Below are positions 62,831 through 64,000 of a stretch of DNA of 64,000 nucleotides, in pieces. Position numbers and translations under genes: made by a program. Each line of letters opens with the position of its first letter. The first letter of the stretch is position 1. This DNA is from Caldicellulosiruptor naganoensis (GTDB lineage Bacteria; Bacillota; Thermoanaerobacteria; Caldicellulosiruptorales; Caldicellulosiruptoraceae): the NCBI RefSeq assembly GCF_026914285.1, contig NZ_CP113864.1, positions 62,001 to 126,000 on the forward strand, written 5' to 3'. The notes under the pieces are model-generated. The model made no database searches and was not told the DNA's origin. It was given only the letters and a program-made list of their open reading frames with translations.

Positions 62831-64000
62831 TCAAGAGTCATGTTTTATTAAAAATCTTGGATATATTATAATAGCATTTAGTTCTTCTGTTTCAGAATTT
62901 ACAATTAATGAGAAAAATTCTTCCATATATGATATCTTTCTTATTAACTCATTATCGTTTAAATAAATATATGTATATTTTTCCTCTGGATTAACTGTGA
63001 CAAAAATGGAACAGTTTTTTAAAAGATAAAACTCTTCAATTTGTTCTTTATATGGAATATTAATTGGTAGTTCGAAGAAGGAAATTTCATTGGTTCCTAT
63101 GTAATGTTTTATAAAAAAATTTTTAATTGGTAGTAAATAAGTATGGAAAGGACGATATAATAAAAAGTATCTATTCTCTTCTATATATACTGGACGTATT
63201 TTTTCTGAGGGAAAAGGTAGGGACCCTATAAAAGCTCTTTTTTTCGTTTCTAGATTGTAAGTAAAGATGTCGGTTCTTTTTGTCAAAAAATTTTCTTTTA
63301 CATAAGGAATAAATGGAGAATCGATATAAAGAGAATGACTTTTTATACTGTAAAAAAAGCCATAATTAGGTTTTCCATAGTTTAAAAAACTTAATGTTTC
63401 AGAATACTCAACTTTATCAATTATATATTTAGATAACGCAGGCATTACACCGCTGATTAAATCTTGAATTAACTCTTCACAAGGAATAATCAATAAGGTT
63501 TCAATCTTATTAATTATATCTTCACCTAAATTAAAATAGTATCTTTTTTCATCTGAGCTAATTCTACCAGTTTTAATAAATAGATAATTTCTGTTTTTGA
63601 ATTTTTTTATTTCTGCGAATGAAATTTCGAAAATAGAGTGGTTATTTGTTATAGATGGATCTAAATAGAATTCAGATTTATTATAAAGATCAACTATCAA
63701 AGCAGATTTATCCTTGGAGTTTGTGTCAATATTTATTAGCATTATATACCTCTTATTTAGTGCCAATACGTAAATTTTAAATGGAATAAGAGATTCTTCG
63801 TTTTTATTTACTCCAGAAAGTTCTATAATAAAACTGTACATCAACCTTTCTTCTTTTTTTGTTAGGTCAATGCTAAATATTTTTAATTCACCAAATTTAG
63901 TGTTAATTAAAGTCATTGTGTAGCCAATAAGAGTAAGTTTTTCCTCATCAAAAAATATTATTTGAAAAATTTTGTTTTTTAATTTGTAGTTAATAATTTG
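62831..64000 (-). CDS. Unknown protein, 5' end beyond the window
   Basis: Open on the minus strand from the window edge to the stop at 62831, at least 389 residues; an internal ATG at 63916 is probably not the start because the frame stays open upstream with good protein-like sequence (IINYKLKNKIFQIIFFDEEKL, TLIGYT). The sequence has repeated short strand patterns with many Tyr, Phe and Ile, such as NRYFLLYRPFHTYLLP and KYTYIYLNDNELIRK, suggesting a beta-propeller-like fold. No membrane segment. Very AT-rich. I do not recognise the family. Confidence 0.6.
   Translation of the reverse strand, partial: QIINYKLKNKIFQIIFFDEEKLTLIGYTMTLINTKFGELKIFSIDLTKKEERLMYSFIIELSGVNKNEESLIPFKIYVLALNKRYIMLINIDTNSKDKSALIVDLYNKSEFYLDPSITNNHSIFEISFAEIKKFKNRNYLFIKTGRISSDEKRYYFNLGEDIINKIETLLIIPCEELIQDLISGVMPALSKYIIDKVEYSETLSFLNYGKPNYGFFYSIKSHSLYIDSPFIPYVKENFLTKRTDIFTYNLETKKRAFIGSLPFPSEKIRPVYIEENRYFLLYRPFHTYLLPIKNFFIKHYIGTNEISFFELPINIPYKEQIEEFYLLKNCSIFVTVNPEEKYTYIYLNDNELIRKISYMEEFFSLIVNSETEELNAIIIYPRFLIKHDS

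Noticed and set aside
1..64000. tRNA or rRNA genes
   Set aside because: Scanned for T-loop motifs such as GGTTCGAATCC and for rRNA landmarks; no convincing candidate was found.

Overview
The window is AT-rich chromosomal DNA of a low-GC Gram-positive anaerobe. The mix of plant-polysaccharide glycoside hydrolases, remnants of sporulation genes, frequent TTG/GTG starts behind strong Shine-Dalgarno sites and 4Fe-4S and DUF2680 genes fits Caldicellulosiruptor or a close relative. The genus is an inference; no rRNA or tRNA gene was recognised.

Layout. 0-6 kb: tail of a gene, one complete IS1634-type element, then an adjacent pair of wrecked sporulation genes (spoIIE, spoIID). 5.7-14.7 kb: core genes, including a stand-alone dihydropteroate-synthase-like N-terminal domain, a DUF4097 lipoprotein, nadE, a dead MNT nucleotidyltransferase, and a GH2 beta-mannosidase and GH15 glucoamylase-type pair. 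14.7-32.3 kb: an accessory island. It holds a frameshifted secreted polymorphic toxin (VWA domain, calcium-binding repeats, PD-(D/E)XK-like C-terminus), candidate immunity genes, a second IS1634 copy splitting a lipoprotein gene, a Doc-type toxin-antitoxin pair, two paralogous 44-aa membrane peptides not previously delimited, repeated promoter-leader-terminator units, a chimeric gene, and further toxin and IS remnants. 32.5-37.7 kb: glycosyltransferase, NDP-sugar pyrophosphorylase/PMM-like protein, cytosolic GH5, VanZ-like protein. 37.9-42.6 kb: a YtrA-type GntR regulator with a palindromic operator and two ABC exporter modules, the last permease frameshifted. 42.7-46.2 kb (minus strand): a potassium uptake operon (two TrkA, a 44-aa membrane protein, TrkH, a membrane OB-fold protein). 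46.3-49.1 kb: intact SpoIID/LytB protein and queA. 49.2-58.0 kb: a heptad-repeat coiled-coil gene and a complete type II Wadjet operon (jetA-B-C-D), an SMC-based anti-plasmid system. 58.2-61.7 kb: two-component system divergent from a secreted DUF2680 protein, with four TTCACA-type sites exactly 11 bp apart between them, then a truncated 4Fe-4S membrane protein. 61.7-64 kb: IS remnant and an unknown partial gene.

The most notable points are: (1) both IS1634 copies sit between exceptionally long perfect direct repeats (47 bp and 589 bp), as if the element makes very long target duplications; (2) the toxin island, where modules have been shuffled into chimeras and repeated small transcription units occur between genes; (3) small membrane proteins missed by length cut-offs; (4) the Wadjet operon. 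Several genes carry single-base indels in homopolymers, so sequencing error must be separated from real decay, although spoIIE and spoIID contain too many lesions for that explanation.
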